This document shows positions 1 to 12,939 of a stretch of DNA of 64,000 bases, piece by piece. The first letter of the stretch is position 1. Every line of letters begins with the position of its first letter. The stretch is from Nilaparvata lugens (lineage: Eukaryota; Arthropoda; Insecta; Hemiptera; Delphacidae). The translations under genes were made by a program, and so were the position numbers. The stretch is from contig NC_052504.1 in the NCBI RefSeq assembly GCF_014356525.2, positions 63,914,086 through 63,978,085 on the forward strand, in the 5' to 3' direction. The notes under the pieces were generated by a model. That model worked only from the letters and a program-made list of their open reading frames with translations, did not search any database and was not told the origin of the DNA.

Positions 1-640
1 TCAAATATTTTGAACAATTGAAACCATAGCTTTATAATTATTATTGTGTTACTATATTACTATCATAAGTAAACTTATGATATAACTTACCTATCTAACT
101 TTTTCTTTGTCAAACTTTGACAGGAATACGACTCGAAGTCCCGAAGCTTGTTTTCGACGGAATTCGCTGATGAATTTCCACCATTGTGAGATAATAATTA
201 TGTACAAAGAAACTCATTAATTTCATCTTCGATAATTTGGTGATTGTAAGCTAAAAATAATTTCGAAGGTACCTATAACTGAAATTCCATTTCCTGGAAT
301 GTTTCTGTAAAATGACATAAATCGTTTCTTTCAATCTTCTCACAATTTAAGAAATAATAATGAAACGTTTTTTATTAAAAATAAGCCACACAGTTTGCTG
401 GTATAATTTTCTCTGTACTTTATTATTTTTATTTCAAAAGCAATCATCAGTAATCATGAATTTGACTCGTGATGAATGAGAATCATAGTTTCTAATTGAA
501 ATAATATTGTATGGCTATCATCGATTTAAAAAATTAAAACTGATTGCAGTTTGTTTCTCTTCTGAAAAAGTCTCTCTATTTCTGTAAGTGTGTCACCATC
601 AGTTTTATAAATATGTTCCACTGAAAACGAATTTGATTGC
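1..640. other. AT-rich non-coding sequence, nothing recognised
   Basis: This stretch is AT-rich with short homopolymer runs and scattered stops in all frames. I see no splice-bounded coding segment, no repeat boundary and no RNA gene. Confidence 0.6.
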
Positions 641-1000
641 CCAAAACCATCAGACCGTAATCAATGTGTTTTAAACATTGTTACGTCTGGTCACGTGATG
701 ACACAGAGAAGCAAGTGAAGACGTTGCACCCAGTGCTCAACTTTCTACGGTTACAATCTAATAATTGTTCGACTACAACAGAAATTAGGCAGGGCGGAAT
801 AAAAACTGCAAGCGGCAGGTTTTAATTGCATGGAGGAGAAGTAAATACTCGTATTGCACCTGTGGAATGTCGGCGTCGCGGCGTGGTGTTTAATTGGCAT
901 GAGCTGGCTGCTCTCTGTCGTTAATTAACGACCTTTTTGACCCAGTGCCAGTCTGCTAGTAGCCGCAGCTACTCAACTGTCTACTGCGCATGCGCATTCC
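640..1000. promoter_or_regulatory. GC-rich block with NRF1/Ewg-like palindrome
   Basis: The base composition rises sharply here compared with both flanks, with CpG-containing stretches around 865-885 and 955-1000. The block ends with the 12-bp palindrome TGCGCATGCGCA at 985-996, which matches the NRF1 (fly Erect wing) consensus, a motif typical of housekeeping promoters. An open frame begins at the second half of this palindrome (990-1,436, 148 codons), but its composition and lack of recognisable domains give no support for it being a protein. The block may be a promoter or conserved element of a gene lying outside the window. This is inference from composition and one motif. Confidence 0.35.
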
Positions 1001-4000
1001 AATATCTCGCTTCTGCTGGACAGGAAACCAAACCGTCGACGACGATGATGCTTGTTCCTATTCTGAGTTTCATCAAAAATTCAAATTCCTACAACGCGAG
1101 TCACTGATCTCTTGTGAAACTATTATTAATTTCGTCACACTACTTCCAACAGAGACCCACCCAGCTGTTGCCTTGTTTGCTGGAAGAAATAGTAGCTCAA
1201 ACATTTTTAGTAACTTGAGCATTGTATTTATGTTCATTTCAAACTACTGCATGACTGCATCTGGACTGGCTAAAGTTTTCCAGCGTCGCTGTGATGATTG
1301 TTCATATTGCCATTCGTTAAGCCAGGTTTTCACTTGTAGAGTTGGTGGTAACTGGCATACTAACTCAACCGAGCTAGCTCTAATCTTATTACTTGGTCGA
1401 CAAGCTGTTTTCACTATAATTGAGAAAAGTAGATGAAGGGTGTTGTCTAGTGAACATAACTAACCTTAAAATGTCAATACGGAACATTCATTATCGCCAT
1501 TCAGCCACAAAAGTTTTACAAAAAGCATTGATATATAATTATGCTTAAAATTATAGTTTAATATGTTTTTAAACATAATTAATATGTTCTTACTCTTGAT
1601 AGCCTACGGCACGACTGTACTTTACTGTTTTCATTAGCAAAGTAGTGGTAGAGTAGAGTGAGAAGCGGTGGTGGGGGAAGGTAAGTGGTAGAGTTCTATC
1701 TTTGATTATGTATACGTTAAGGATATTTGATTATGGTTACTTAACGTATCCATAATCAAAGTTATCAAAGGTACTATCCCGTATGTTCTCGAATCGAATC
1801 GAGATTCGTTGTGATACGTTGGTAAGGATTACTATAAAGACAAGAGCTTGCAGGGAGTGAACCAACTGGATAGGCAATACAGTTCGTAATGCAGCTTTAA
1901 AACAATACTTCCACAGATCTGTAGATGAATTTCAACTAATTTTATGGAAGAACCATGAACTCGTTATTCTTCATTGTCTATTTTTATGGATTACCGGTAG
2001 CTCTTGATATTACCATTTTATAATATAGAATAGTTCCTATTCTAGGATTCATATAAATTTCAATTCTAAAGCAAGTTTACTACGTATCTCTGATTTTTAT
2101 GAAACATAATACAACATGAAAAATGTTGTAATAGAAATTTATGTATTTCTTAATCAACCTTTATCGGAATATCTGTTGCCTCCCGAGAAGAAGTCGTGTG
2201 TGATTCAAGTGTGAATTACTTGCGAACTCATGTAAATACGGCTCTTCTACAAAACAAGAAACAATAATTGATGTTAATTCGAAGCATGAATTTATGTATG
2301 TATCCGATTTGCAATTGCAGTGCGGTGTGTCCCAATAGAAGTGAGTGCAAGTGGCCGTTGCGTTGAATGTAGGCCTTTTGGAAAGTAAGGTCTCACTGGC
2401 GGTGGCGGTCTTCAGGATCGATTCCAGTAAGCGCAGTGCTTGTTACGAAAGTTGTATTGCTGGCAAGGCCGTTACAAGCAGAACGTCCTTGCGACAAGCT
2501 CACTGTTTTTCTAACTTCAATTATTGTAGGTGATTTAACTGCTTGGAAAAGGAGGGTCTCCACATCCAATAAAACAAAATAAAACTTTGTCCAGAGCGCT
2601 GGTTGAATAATACCTTTACTGTTATTGAATCTCATTATTATCTATCTATCTCATTGTCATGAATGTTTTACTTTCAAGGATGATGGACTATGTTTTGTAG
2701 AGAAACACTCAACTTGCGCAATTTCGAACACCTGCTCTTTGTGAAATTCAATTTTTATGTGGTGGAGAAAGAGAATATCCCAATACATGTAAAACTTTGC
2801 TATTTACTGGTTTTATAGTTTTCCAAGCATACATTTATTACTTTTTCCAGTCGTATCTAGCACTTCATCATTAAACTCTTCTACATCAAGCTCTTCATAT
2901 TATATTTTGATCTGATACTCCGTAATTTGGTCCGAACTTCGCGTAATAAGGAATATTTTCATTACTGCTTCATAATTCTTCAAGCATATCTTCACTCTCA
3001 CCACTTCGAGCCTCAAACTAGGAATTTACACTTCTGTTGTACAGGAAGTTTCGTTGGGTTTTACAGTTTCAGCCATTCAATAGACCTGGATGTGATACTT
3101 ACTCTATTGAAGTTGTGTTTCAGTTACTTCTGTACTAAATCAAAATGAGCGCACCTGATCTAAAAGTCAATTATAAGGAATGGAATCAATGATGAAAGGT
3201 GAAATCGACTTAGTATCATAAATTCACGTTAACAATATATCCTTTATTGTTTGATTGAAATATCCTAAAAATATAGAAAATGCTTGAAGTTGATCATTCA
3301 ATCCAATGAGATTCATTTCATTGAATTTTCGCATAATGTTTCGAGTTTTTTTCCAGAAATTTTTCTTGGTTGTTATTGATACTGATGATATACGGGTGGT
3401 ATTGATTTTGAAATCATCAGTCATGAGTGTTCAGTTATTTAAATGATCTACTTGGTTTTTTAAGATTTTCCAACTGAAAGTAGATGTTTTTAAAATATAG
3501 AATGATGTGTAGATGTTGAATGGTGATGCTTCTATGATTGCAATTTACTCAAGGATATCAATAATAGCAATGAATATAATTTCTACTACATCATTTTCAT
3601 GAAATTTTCTTATTATCACAACGCACAATCTCATAGAAACTTGCCAGGACTACTTCACTGATTTTCATGGGAAAGTCCAACCTTGCGCTTGTAGTTTCAA
3701 TTTGATTTTGATGGAAATTAGATGAAAATAAACTCCGGAATAAACAAATGACGTTCGCTGTGACGTTAGTTGAAAGTTTTTCCGGAAAGAAACATAGTTA
3801 GCAGAAGCCCTCTAAGCATGCCTTTGTAGGGATTCGCTTTCTCCCTGTTCGCAACAGTCTCTCATCTCTTCTTCTTATTTGTAACAATCCATTTGAACGT
3901 GATTTTCTGTTTATTTGTTAACATTCAAGAAAATCCTCTATTAAGTTGTGATAGCTTGTAATGTCAGTCTCAATTCTCCAACTTCCAGCCTTGAAACTTC

Positions 4001-6711
4001 GAAGTAGCAAATTCTTATTCTCGTCAACTACTTCAAAGAGAAAAGAATTAAAAATTTCCAAGTGTCTGAAGCTCTTAAAAATTGTATAGTGAAATTTTCG
4101 AATGAAAACTCACTTCATAACGCCCTCCAGTTATGTTGAAAATCATTTAGCTGAATCAACATATTGATATAGTATATATGTACTGAAAATGAATCTTTAG
4201 AATGCAATCTTTCTTTACTTCTTTATTGAGAAAAAAAAGTTGTGATCTCGTGGAATTGAGTTTTCTCTCTTTTTTAAAACAATTTTCATTTTGATATTTT
4301 CCGTCATATCTCCTTTTGTATTTCTGTTACATTCAAAAACTGTTGGATTTGTCTTGGCTTGGGTTAAATTCAATTTGGTTTCTCTTCAATTTGCATTCAT
4401 CCATCATACATATTCAATTTTATTACACATAATTAATTATCGTGAGCTTTGCTGAGGTGACCATGGAACGCTGACATTTTATTATACTTGTGCGATGATG
4501 TTTTCTGGGGTGATTGACCTGTGGTTTGGTGTTAAAAGCGTACATTCTTATCACATGCAATTGTCTGATACAGTACAATGAAATCACCAGGAAATGTATT
4601 TCAACTCATGAAAAAAAAATTAATATTGAACACTTTCTTTATTCTACGTTCCCAATCATTCAATTTTATCAATCGTTTTCAAATAGAAGATAACATTATT
4701 CAATAATATTTAACAATTTTTGCAGCAGAATTTCCTTCTGATGCAAGGGAGATTATGTTCTGTTATGTTTACTTTGTTCTACTTTCAGGGTGGTCTTCTC
4801 TACCGTGAGATACATTTCAAACTGTCAGCATCTATCAAAAATGATAATGCACTCCATTCAACCATGTTGATGGTTTGAAGAGAATATCACTGGTGGTAAA
4901 TGTCTCTCATTAGGTTTTTCAGGAAAACTCCTAGGACAGATTGATGCTTTTTAGCAATGATTTTTTTGTCAATTCCTCTTCTCCACCCATCTTAACCCTT
5001 CTTTAATGCACTTTCATATTGTAAACAGCTTCATATACAGCTTGTCTAGACGTCCAGACCGATTTCTCATCATTGTCAATGAATAGACAATTATTCTTGA
5101 AAAAAAAAGATCCCAAGAGAATTGTTAACATGGCAGGATTACAAATTGGTCTCGTTAAAAGCTCCAATTACTTCATTGGAACCCTTCATCAGTGTAAACA
5201 TTCAACACAAGTTCCCATCCAATCATGTAATTTCATTCTATACACTGAGTTTTATAATAATTTGTATACAAAAATGGAGCTTTGGTAATGTGTATCGCGC
5301 AGGACCAGGGATTTAGCTTGCTTGCTACAAATTCCCGAATATAAAGATTGAACAATCTATAGATATTTGATTTGATTTGTAGTGAAAAAAGGACCAGCAG
5401 TTACTAGGTAAGGCTCGTATGATCGCAGTTCTTTCTGATTATTTTTGAAACATTTTTAATGGTATGAATTATAACTAGTTTATCGCAAAGTACTTCTTCA
5501 CCAATAGCAAAAATCGACAATTATTTATTGGGTTTCTTGAATACTGTAGTAATTGCAATATTCCAGTAAATATCAATATCCTATACTCTCGAGCTATAGG
5601 TTTTTTCATTCTACAATGACATTTAAAAAGCATGATGTCATATATTGTCATCCGGTATAGATGGTATTCTGGAACATAACAGTACAATTCAGGATTTATG
5701 CTCCACTTGCATCGTAACTTATTGATGAACAGTTCAGCTATTGATCAAGCGACAACAAATCGAATTTAGTACAGTAGAAGTATCACAGCGCTGAAGATTT
5801 AATTTCCGTAGCTACTTGCATTAAACAGTAGCCCCTTTTTGCCACCAAAATGGGAAAGGTTGTTTCAGTATGGAACATTTTTTGAAAAAAGTTACTTCTT
5901 ATTTCGAATAATTGTTTCTATTTTTGCCGGGATCTCTCCTGGCCAGAGAGTATAGACTATAGAATGTAGAATTACATTCTATACTCACTGCTCCTGGCTC
6001 ATGAACGATTGCATCACAAACACAAAACCATAATAATTACTACGAAATAGAAATTATCATATCACCCTGAACTTTGCTTTTTCTTTTTTCTTTTCTATTG
6101 TTATTGCAATAACATTTATGTTCCACAGATGTATTCTATTATAGAAAGCCGTATTATGCTAGCAGTTTTGGATATATAAGGGTCAACTACTAGTATATAC
6201 AGAGGTAGTGTTACGTACTCATATTCTCATCATTTCATTTTTCAAATAATCTAGTAATCCAGAAATCCAGAATTCAACATAAGAATAACTGCACTATTAT
6301 TTTTATTTAAAGAATAGAATAATTTTCTTCCATAATTTCAATATTATTTGGACTATTATTCACTTCTACCCTATCCTATCATAATGTTCATTCATGTGCA
6401 GTTCAATATGTACCTAATGTAAAGTGAACTAAATTTATATAATAAAAATATAGAAGGCGTAAAACATTATACTGAAGGTCAAAAGTAGGTACCGTACTGA
6501 AAGTTGAAGCCCACAACACAAAACATTTCCTCAAGAAATGTAATGTAGTTTCCATTTCATCCTACTATTTTATGGTTTCTTTTCTATATTAATTTATTTT
6601 TTATGTTTTCAGGTGAATATTCCTTCCATATATCCCGGACAAGCATTTTACTATCCTTAATCGGTGAGTTACTGAAATTACTTTGAGTATCTTCTTATTT
6701 AGCTTCAATTA
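1001..6711. other. Long gene-free AT-rich stretch
   Basis: No frame here has a recognisable domain or a convincing splice structure. The only local structures I can support are a short inverted repeat at 1,700-1,761 and a small hairpin around 5,948-5,995 whose core (AGAGAGTAT...) recurs around 23,663. The rest could be intron or intergenic DNA. Confidence 0.55.
1700..1761. repeat. Short inverted repeat (hairpin)
   Basis: Arms at 1,700-1,721 and 1,740-1,761 are reverse complements except for about one position and are separated by 18 nt. There is no poly-T tract or coding context that would make this a terminator. It is probably a small foldback remnant. Confidence 0.6.
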
Positions 6712-6850
6712 TTCGATTGCTAGGCAGCTTCCCATCGTTTTCTGTCCAGTCGTCCAGAGCTAAAGTTTTCAGTTGGATGTAGCTCTGGATCCCCAGATCT
6801 CTCGTAACATGCTTCAGATATTGAAGCCGGGGTCTTCCACTTCGAGTATA
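6712..6850 (-). pseudogene. LINE ORF2 C-terminal fragment
   Basis: Read on the minus strand this segment gives RSGRPRLQYLKHVTRDLG followed by IQSYIQLKTLALD. After a small frameshift it continues LDRKRWEAA, a stop, then QSN. The pattern G-R-x-R-x-Q-Y-L followed by a hydrophobic LK block and DR-x-x-W is the usual carboxy end of CR1/Jockey-like LINE ORF2 proteins. No reverse transcriptase or endonuclease part lies beside it, so this is an isolated, frameshifted scrap. The frames are too short to appear as a normal ORF. Confidence 0.65.
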
Positions 6851-9433
6851 GGCCTAACATTTGAAATTATTGTGTGAGTCCGACTTATTTCAGTCTTTCT
6901 AGGCTCTAAGGAGTTGTTAAGAAGCTCTTTTTCGTAGTTCTTTACCTCTGCAGTCTACCTACTGGTTCCACATTTGATAAGTAAAATTTCCAATAGCTCA
7001 GCAAAAACTTTGTACTGATTTATGACGAAAATACAAATGAAACACTCTTGTTTTTCATTCAATAACTGCACTAAAATGTATCAGTAGGCTAGATTCAAGT
7101 ACAATAGTGACGGAGCAAGGTCAACAGACTGCCCATTGTATAATAAGCACAGCATAGGCTAATAACACACCGCTGTGTCACGCTATCTGTCACACATTGT
7201 CCAACGAGATCCTGTTTGCTGCTTTATTTAGAGGCCAAATACCTGGCTGTGTGGAAAACCAGCTACGGTTATTTCGCTATAAATTTTCTTCCTTTATTAT
7301 TCATGTGGTTTAAAATTCAAACACCAAGCAATTGAGTTATGTTCTGCGCATGTAGAAACACCGATCAGGTAAATTCTAATCGAGAAACAATTTGAACTAG
7401 AACTCTTCAGATATGTTATTCTGTATTTAAACGGACATTTTACTCGTTCTAGTATTATATAGACAATTTAATCAACATGTGTTGAGAATATCACCTTAAT
7501 GTTTCTAAATACAAGTTGATATTATCGTATGGCCTTTGATTTTTAGGAGTGATGTAAACAGATTTAGTATAAGCCTGTACAGGAATCGAACATTGATCAA
7601 TAGACTCGTAATACACTTTCAATTTTAGGCTATACTATACAACTTTTGGAAATAACTATCGCACTAATAGTAGCCTATCCAGTGATATTAGTCTCAGAAC
7701 TCAATAAAATTGAAACATCCCTTCTCTGTGGATGCTTAGTATTAGTGTCAGACTTATTGTCAGTCAAATCTCTATGACTAAAATTAAAGCACTCCAAAAG
7801 TTCAACAATCTCAAGTGCAAGTTCCAAAATTGGTGTTATTTTTGGTTCAGATTTGCGCTATTTCATTACAATTCTCAACTCTACTAATTAGTCTACTTCT
7901 CAATTCTACAGGATATCACTGAACTCTTTGAGATAACTTGCAAATATTTTTAGTAATATTACTTTTCTGCCAATTTTTTCATTGATAATCGCAATTTTAT
8001 ATTTTCTTGAGATTACGTTAGTTATGTATGAATTTACATTCAATGCATATGAATAATTTCGTTTCGGAATCAGACAAATTACAGTCATAGTCTGTATCTT
8101 AATTTGTTTGACGGCCAGAAAAAACTTTCCAACAGAATCTTCTCAGAAACTCCTAATTTCGCCTAAATAGCTTATTGAAAATGTTATCTATCAATAATGT
8201 ATTTAATGTATTGATATATATTGCATCTCATTTTTTTACAGTATAAAGTCATTGTCTTATATTCACACAATCTGTAGTATCATCTATACAATAGTTCCCA
8301 TACCTGAATCAATTACCGTATCTGTAGTTCATTTTACATTTTATAAAAACATATCATATTAACAAATTGGGGAAGGGTCAATCAGCCCAAAACTGTCCCT
8401 TTCACAAATTTTTATGTAAATTGTCCCAGAAATAAAAAGTCATTCATTACATAACATTTAGTACAGTTTGGAACAAGGATGAGATTTTTCCGATGTATTA
8501 AGTAAATCAACACCGCTGAATAGATGATGTCCATAGAGATTGTGGCAATGGAGGGTGGTTGATTTGCATCAAGTGCATTGGAAGTTGAGTAATGCTGGAC
8601 CGGGGCGGACGCGAATGGAGCCCCGTTTCCTGTGTCATTCGCCTGCTGGATGCTGGATGCTGGACCGGAGGCAGACTCAACCCAGTTCTCTTTCTCTCTC
8701 ACTCTCTCTCTCTCTCTATCTCTCTCTTTCTCTGCTTTGAGTCACACATACTATTCATCCTACCATTGCTGCTGCATTTACTACCCATTAAACGAATAAT
8801 AGACTCTCTAATAGTCTGAACCTATTCGCTCTTTAATCTCAAGTACAATCGGCTATTCTAAAGGCATTAGCTTGAGTAGGTAGTATTTTATTTGTATCCA
8901 AGTTGTTCAAACGATCTAAAAACTAAATGTTGTCGTGTTATGTTACAAATCTGTGATATTTGTGGTAAAAATATTTGAAACGCATGGAAGTGATATATGA
9001 TTAAAGGTGACCAATGATCATTTGACTCCATCTTTCAGTCTCTTGAATCAAGTAAGATACTGAAGACTGATGATTGTTCAATAATATCTGAAATAGGATA
9101 TTTCTATCTATCTATCGTAGCATCTATCTAACTAGGTTGGTTTGACAATTAAGTGTAGTGACACATACATAGATCTTTTGACATCCGATCTTTTAACGTA
9201 CTTACACTTTCTATTAGATTTATTTAATTGGCAAACACATGATGTGCATCTGCACAGATCATGTGTTTGCGAAAATCCGTTCAATCTGGTAGGATTTGTA
9301 AGGATGGCAAAAAATCGATGTTTGTGTAACTGGCTATCACACTATGTCTGTCTATCACACTATGAACGTTGTTTTGTTGTTTTCTATTACGGTAGTAGTG
9401 AAGAAAATCAAATCAATCTAAGATGGGGGTGGG
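6851..9433. other. Gene-free stretch with CT microsatellite
   Basis: Mostly AT-rich DNA without recognisable genes. A moderately GC-rich patch lies at 8,536-8,680, where TGGATGC is repeated. It is followed directly by a polypyrimidine microsatellite. Open frames across this patch on both strands are explained by the simple repeat. Confidence 0.5.
8687..8734. repeat. (CT)n microsatellite
   Basis: Near-continuous CT dinucleotides with a few interruptions. On the plus strand it translates as Ser/Leu runs, which produces artefactual short open frames. Confidence 0.9.
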
Positions 9434-9895
9434 GGTGGGTGTTGTTGGGGATCCTACTCTAATTCAAAATACTACTTTACTATGACTTGAAAATCTGGTC
9501 CGCCATCATGAATCTGTCATTTTGAATGCAACTTTATTTTATTCTAATAGGAAGGCGGTCATGCGATACTTTATTCCGATTCGGAATTTTAAGACAAAAT
9601 TAATGGCGAAAACCGCATATCGATATCTCGAAACAGTTTCGAAGATATTCACATTATTAATCAATACTATTCAAAGCAGAATGGAAAGAAAAAAGTATGA
9701 GAACGGTTTAGTATATCGTAAAACAATGTGATTTCAAGGTGGGTGTGATTGAGGATCCTACTCAAATTGAAAATACTACTTTACTATGACTTTAAAAATC
9801 TGGTTCGCCATCTTGGATCCGCCATTTTAAATGCAACTTTTTTTTTTTGAATAGAAAGGTAGTCATGTGATACATAATTTCAATACGAAATTTCA
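9434..9895. repeat. Imperfect tandem duplication, period about 305 bp
   Basis: The segment from about 9,434 (GGTGTTGTTGGGGATCCTAC...) is repeated from about 9,739 (GGTGTGATTGAGGATCCTAC...). Shared landmarks in order are an ACTACTTTACTATGACTT block, CTGGT(C/T)CGCCATC, ATGCAACTTTATTTT-like runs and GT(C)ATG(C/T)GATAC. The copies are clearly diverged. Short 'GCCATCTTGGATCCGCCATTTT' style motifs are common in insect dispersed repeats, so this is probably two copies of a mobile element rather than a local gene duplication. Confidence 0.65.
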
Positions 9896-9901
9896 AGAAA
9901 A

Positions 9902-10081
9902 CGACTTGATATTGACAAACCAATATAATACATTAGAACAGTTTAAAATACTAGTGTCGGTTGTTACACCATAATTCAATCTCAAACTCAAGTAAGAATT
10001 TACTAAAGATTGATTATTGTGTAACAATTGAAATTATCTCTAATTATTGAAATAAATTAGTGGTTTTGTCAATATCAAGTC
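9902..10081. mobile_element. Foldback element (family also at 20.0 kb)
   Basis: The ends 9,902-9,922 and 10,061-10,081 are inverted copies of GACTTGATATTGACAAA(A)CCA. The inner part carries the GGTTGTTACACCAT...CAATCTC core on one side and a degraded reverse copy on the other. The same core occurs in the symmetric foldback at 19,971-20,170, so both belong to one non-autonomous foldback/MITE family. There is no coding capacity. Confidence 0.7.
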
Positions 10082-11590
10082 TTCAAGTAGTATTCGCTCA
10101 GTGAGCATAATAAGCTGATAAGCTCCAAATCTGACTAGCTCATATAATTCAACTCGTTCAGATGTCATAGTTCGGTATGTTAGGAGTAGAACTGACTCTG
10201 ATATTATACTTACTACATTGATATTATACTAGAATTACCATATTACCATTACCATTGGTGAAATCACCAATCATGTATTAGATTCTAGGCCTACACTGCG
10301 ACGTTGCAATATCGTAGGCCGGGGCCTTGTATTAGTGCTATTACACTAATCAATACTCAATTCCATTTGAATGGGATGCTGTGATGGCAATTCCATATGT
10401 GTTATTACCTCAAATTTTTAGTTTCGTTAAACATTGCTACAAAATCTTTCTCCTGGAATTGACAACATATCAATTGATTTCAATCATTTTAATATTAGAT
10501 TTCATAGGAATCATTATTCGTCTTATTTTTTACAAGCATATTCAATAGACATAGACAGTAGTAATTTTTCGATAATTTGAGTGGATACCTATCGAGTAGG
10601 CTAGAGGGAAGAGGGTAGATAACTATTTTTCCTCCAGATAAAATTACACCGCTTCTCAAAGGTATTTTGTTCTATAAAAATTTGAAATTGAGATTCTAGC
10701 AGTTCTACTTAACCTTAAAAAATGTACTTTCTTAATAATTTATATTTATCAAGTTTTATCCAACACTACTCAAGTTGCAGCAAAATTTTTGGAAGAGTAT
10801 CAGTAAAATCACAATGACGGAATCCTTGATAGATTTCATACTACTTGAAAAAGTTTATACAGTTTAAACCTCATTTCCTTGAAATGTAAAAATCCTTAAC
10901 AGCTGTTATCTATTATACTCGTATAATGATTATGATATGACTGGCAATATCACAGGTTTGAATCATTGATGTAGTTCTCCTCATGTAACTTGTTTAATTC
11001 CTTGTTTAATGCCTGGGATCACTCTCGTGTAATTTGTAACCATGTCAGTTATAATACTGTGTAACCATGAATGTCCAGAGTCTAGTCATAGCCTATTAGA
11101 CTGAATACAATGTTGTACTTGCATATCATATAACAATTTACATACAAACAGCCAATTACTCCCGTCGTAGATACTCATTTACGTCCCTATGCTATTCAGA
11201 AGCTGATGATAGATGGACTTGGTTGGTTACAGTAAGTAGCCAATAAGGAAACGTCTTATCATTCTTATTGTGATCTTATGTGGTAATATGCGTATGAATT
11301 CGATATGCAACTAGGTTAAACAATGCGCAACTTCTTTCTAAGAAAATTCTATTTGAATTTTTAAGTAATTCAGAGCTATCCTTTCAATATTTCGAACTTG
11401 AGGCATTCATCATATTTACTCATGTCAGTCCATTTTGAAATTATTATATTTCTACATATGCATTGTACCTTAATGTACATTAATTTATTTTACCAATTTT
11501 GATCTTACCAACAGTTTTGATCTTGCTCTTGTTCTGATATAAAACTTTTTTGTGTAACAAACTTTTAGCACAATTATTTTCTAATGATTA
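10082..11590. other. AT-rich stretch, possible decayed LTR-element interior
   Basis: No gene is recognisable. Immediately to the right lies an LTR with a primer-binding site pointing into this region, so the first few hundred bases (towards lower coordinates, minus strand) should be the internal region of that element. I see no gag or pol similarity and many stops, so the interior is truncated or too decayed to recognise. Confidence 0.4.
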
Positions 11591-11609
11591 AATCCCACTT
11601 CTGACACCA
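11591..11609 (-). other. Primer-binding site complementary to tRNA-Leu
   Basis: The plus strand reads AATCCCACTTCTGACACCA, which is the 3' end of a eukaryotic tRNA-Leu including CCA as I recall it. On the minus strand this is the TGGTGTCAGAAGTGGG-type primer-binding site used by many Ty3/Gypsy-like retrotransposons. It sits one base inside the adjoining LTR end, the canonical position. Confidence 0.75.
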
Positions 11610-11610
11610 A

Positions 11611-12080
11611 TGTTGTAAATGTGCTTATTTTATTGACACTTAATTCATTAAAAGTTTACATTTAGGAACAAGATAAAAATAAAAATACAACATCATCTTC
11701 TAACATCTCTTATAAAACTCTAACTAGTTATTTACTTGTAAACGTTCATTGCTAAAACAGTCACCTTGGCAACCGTGCTCACATGATATCCACGTAGGGC
11801 TAGCCTAAATCAATACATTTATTCTCCAACATGAATATTCTTGGGCCCATTACACATAATTATGCATCAAACGCGGTATGCTATAAACACAACATGGTAT
11901 TACAGCTATACCCCTCCAGAGATCCCTTACGCAAACCAATTACTTCTATATTTCATGTGTTCTGTATCGTAACTTGGCTCGTCACTTCCCACATCACATA
12001 GTTAGGACGTCTCAAAATCCTTATTTAAATTGAAATTAATACAGCTGGGAGTGGACAGAGCAGAAAACATCATCACAACA
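11611..12080 (-). mobile_element. LTR of a retrotransposon (minus strand, element truncated)
   Basis: The segment begins TGTTG and ends CAACA on the plus strand, giving the 5-bp inverted termini expected of an LTR (about 470 bp). On the minus strand it ends CATTTACAACA, and one base later comes the tRNA-Leu primer-binding site, so this is the 5' LTR of a minus-strand element. Minus-strand signals fit: a TTTTATAAG TATA-like box around 11,711-11,719 and CAATAAAA close to the LTR end at about 11,630. No second LTR or pol domain is seen downstream on the minus strand, so the element is truncated or deeply decayed. The right boundary rests only on the CAACA match. Confidence 0.65.
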
Positions 12081-12858
12081 GATTATAATACCCACCTTGA
12101 TCGATAAATTCGTTGGTGGTGACAACCTGTCTACTGTTCTTGAAATCTGTAGGCACCATTACACTAATTAACCTTTTTTTATTATTTTTTGAGCTATCCA
12201 ATAATCCTCTGTATGTAATAATTATAATAAATAAGATTCTGAATGCATCAAAATTACTGTTTCCTTTCTCTTTATCAAACTTATAATATGCAACTCTGAT
12301 TTGCGCACAGGCATTTTTTGCCCATGCAGACCATTTTCTAAAGATTTATCTAATAAAGTGTATTCATGAGGTTGTTTTTATTCTTTGGTGTTGTTTTATA
12401 ATGATAATGAGTACATAAGATTATTAAAGTGATTTTTTTTAAATAAATATCTTTTGTCTGTCAACCAACACAAAAGCAGAATAGACATCACTTAATAGGG
12501 AAAAATCCACTGGTTAGATTTGATCAAAATACTCAAAAATTAATACTTCATAAAATAATATTGAGAATCCAATCAATTGAGATAGCAGCATTCGCTTTTA
12601 ATATTGAATATTGTGATGAATTAATAGGTTTACTCGGACTCTTATGTGTAGTATCAATAATCTCTAAATCTATATAATCGCTATGCAAGAATTTTTAATA
12701 TTCATTTCGACCCGATCTAAGTAAACTTTATCAACCCTGAACAAATATGTTCTGCGTTATTTGTTCATTTGCTTAACATGCTTTATTCTAAACTTGAGGT
12801 TTGCACAAACATTTTTAAGACTAACTGAGTTGCACATTGGTATGTATAAAAGGAATAT
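12081..12858. other. AT-rich non-coding sequence
   Basis: No gene, repeat boundary or RNA structure is recognised in this stretch. Confidence 0.55.
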
Positions 12859-12939
12859 TCATGTTGCATATTGTATGAGCTTCTTATAAATGCATGATGC
12901 GAATTGGTTTGGTAACTTGAAAAGGTGAAACGCAATAGT

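Noticed and set aside
990..1436. 148-codon plus-strand frame, the longest in the first 25 kb
   Set aside because: No recognisable domain, erratic composition, begins inside a palindromic regulatory-like motif, and no splice structure supports it.
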